23,221 nt of DNA from NCBI GenBank assembly GCA_964552715.1, contig CAZKHZ010000034.1, positions 1-23,221 of the forward strand. Direction: 5' to 3'. The translations under genes were made by a program, and so were the position numbers. The notes under the pieces were generated by a model. It was not told the DNA's origin, did no database searches, and worked only from the letters and a program-made list of their open reading frames with translations. Below are positions 22,501 through 23,221 of this stretch, piece by piece. The stretch comes from UBA7692 sp964552715. Its GTDB lineage: Bacteria > Bacteroidota > Bacteroidia > Chitinophagales > LD1. The first letter of the stretch is position 1. Each line of letters starts with the position of its first letter.

Positions 22501-22510
22501 NNNNNNNNNN
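22501..22510. other. Assembly gap (ten Ns)
   Basis: Ten undefined bases join two contigs. The true distance may be large: rpoC, which almost always follows rpoB, is absent and the next sequence is a terminator. Confidence 0.98.
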
Positions 22511-22547
22511 AAAACGCGATTCCTGAAAAGGAGTCGCGTTTTTTTGT
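22511..22547. terminator. Bidirectional rho-independent terminator
   Basis: AACGCGATTCCT (22513-22524) pairs with AGGAGTCGCGTT (22529-22540) around GAAA, with one T-G pair, extended by flanking A and T. The plus strand continues with a seven-base T run, so it suits the end of the gene lost in the gap; on the minus strand it lies just after the Nudix gene and can end that transcript too. Confidence 0.82.
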
Positions 22548-22548
22548 T

Positions 22549-23094
22549 TTATAATTTTTTGGAGGGACTTAATTTCTGCGCCAAGCGCAACACCGATTGG
22601 CTTTCGGAATAGGTATTAATGGCTGAAAGGTTTACCCATTCGGTATGAATGTTTTCCATCTTTTTTGGTAGTTCCCACTCGTTGGCAATCACCAAATAGC
22701 GAATGTCAAAATGCTGGTGCAGCGGCTCGTTGCCCTTTGCCGGAATGGGATGAATATCTATATCAAAAATGTTAGGCACTATCTGTAACTTACTCAAGCC
22801 TGTTTCTTCTTTTGCTTCGCGTATGGCTGCTTCAATGGGCAATTCGCCCTGCTCAATATGCCCACCAGGTTGCACCCAAATGTGATACTTTGGGTGTTCA
22901 ATCAGCAGTGTTTTTGTGCGCGCTTCATTCACCACAAAAGCGGATGCGGTAAAATGACCGGGCACAAAGTGCAAGCGATGAAAAGCCTTGTCGTTTGCAT
23001 TGTGCCAAAGTTCATGGGCGCGATGCACAAACAACTGTTCATCAGAGAAAGTCGTTTTGTAGCTAAGTAAATCTTGTTCAAAAGAGAGATTCAT
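22549..23094 (-). CDS. Nudix hydrolase
   Basis: A 181-residue protein with an exact Nudix box, from GGHIEQGELPIEAAI into REAKEETGL (Gly-x5-Glu-x7-Arg-Glu-x2-Glu-Glu-x-Gly), with PGG just before it. Nudix enzymes hydrolyse nucleoside diphosphates linked to other groups. An N-terminal extension of about 45 residues with several His precedes the fold, and HQHFDIRYLVIA forms a later strand. The substrate cannot be told. It lies beyond the assembly gap, so its link to the rest of the window depends on the scaffold. The remaining 127 bases to the window end show no complete gene. Confidence 0.92.
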   Translation of the reverse strand: MNLSFEQDLLSYKTTFSDEQLFVHRAHELWHNANDKAFHRLHFVPGHFTASAFVVNEARTKTLLIEHPKYHIWVQPGGHIEQGELPIEAAIREAKEETGLSKLQIVPNIFDIDIHPIPAKGNEPLHQHFDIRYLVIANEWELPKKMENIHTEWVNLSAINTYSESQSVLRLAQKLSPSKKL

Positions 23095-23221
23095 GGAAGG
23101 GGGAAAATTGTTGGACTATTGTGGGTACACAATATAGGAAATAAGCTTGGTGTACTTTTTTGTAGAAGAAAATTATCATATTAGAACTGTCCTTCGCTCA
23201 TATTTTTCTTCATTGCATGTT

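Noticed and set aside
23095..23221. Partial gene at the right edge on the minus strand
   Set aside because: Two short frames end here on the minus strand, but too little sequence remains to support either.

Overview
The window looks like chromosomal DNA of a member of the Bacteroidota. The evidence is a 1272-residue RpoB of the Bacteroidota type, low GC, weak Shine-Dalgarno sequences, and promoters of the TTG-N19/20-TAnnTTTG kind (clear at 17909-17938 and 11477-11447). A run of ten Ns at 22501-22510 shows it is a scaffold from a draft assembly, possibly a metagenome bin.

Layout. (1) 1-1440: a worn border with a degenerate 21-bp tandem repeat, a broken copy of the tail of the next gene, a TerC-family membrane protein, and the frameshifted end of a TolC-like efflux gene. 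(2) 1442-13266: one biosynthetic locus of two divergent operons reading out from 11424-11720. The minus-strand operon runs donor-type ACP, FabL-like reductase, alpha-oxoamine synthase (AOS), 3-ketosphinganine-reductase-like SDR, Sfp-type phosphopantetheinyl transferase, malonyl transferase, FabZ-like dehydratase, ketosynthase, [VapBC-like toxin-antitoxin pair], FabG-like reductase, HMG synthase (PksG type), enoyl-CoA hydratase (PksH type). The plus-strand pair is a PksI-type decarboxylase and a second FabL-like reductase. (3) 13267-16343: a gene-poor stretch, a fusion of a degenerate NagB/6PGL-like domain to an alpha/beta hydrolase, and a small 49-codon gene with its own terminator. (4) 16344-22481: a membrane-anchored M20 peptidase of the PM20D1/Cps1 type, then rplL and rpoB without rplJ. 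(5) After the gap, a bidirectional terminator and a Nudix hydrolase.

Main point. The locus holds a complete HMG-CoA-synthase (HCS) beta-branching cassette: donor ACP, KS, HCS, ECH1 and ECH2. Such cassettes normally serve modular trans-AT polyketide synthases, but there is no modular PKS, NRPS or thioesterase here. The rest of the set is a discrete type II elongation kit plus an AOS and a ketone reductase. I infer that it builds a beta-methyl-branched (perhaps iso-branched) acyl chain on an ACP, releases it by decarboxylative condensation with an amino acid, and reduces the product to a sphingoid-like amino alcohol. The product class is inference; the family assignments rest on visible motifs.
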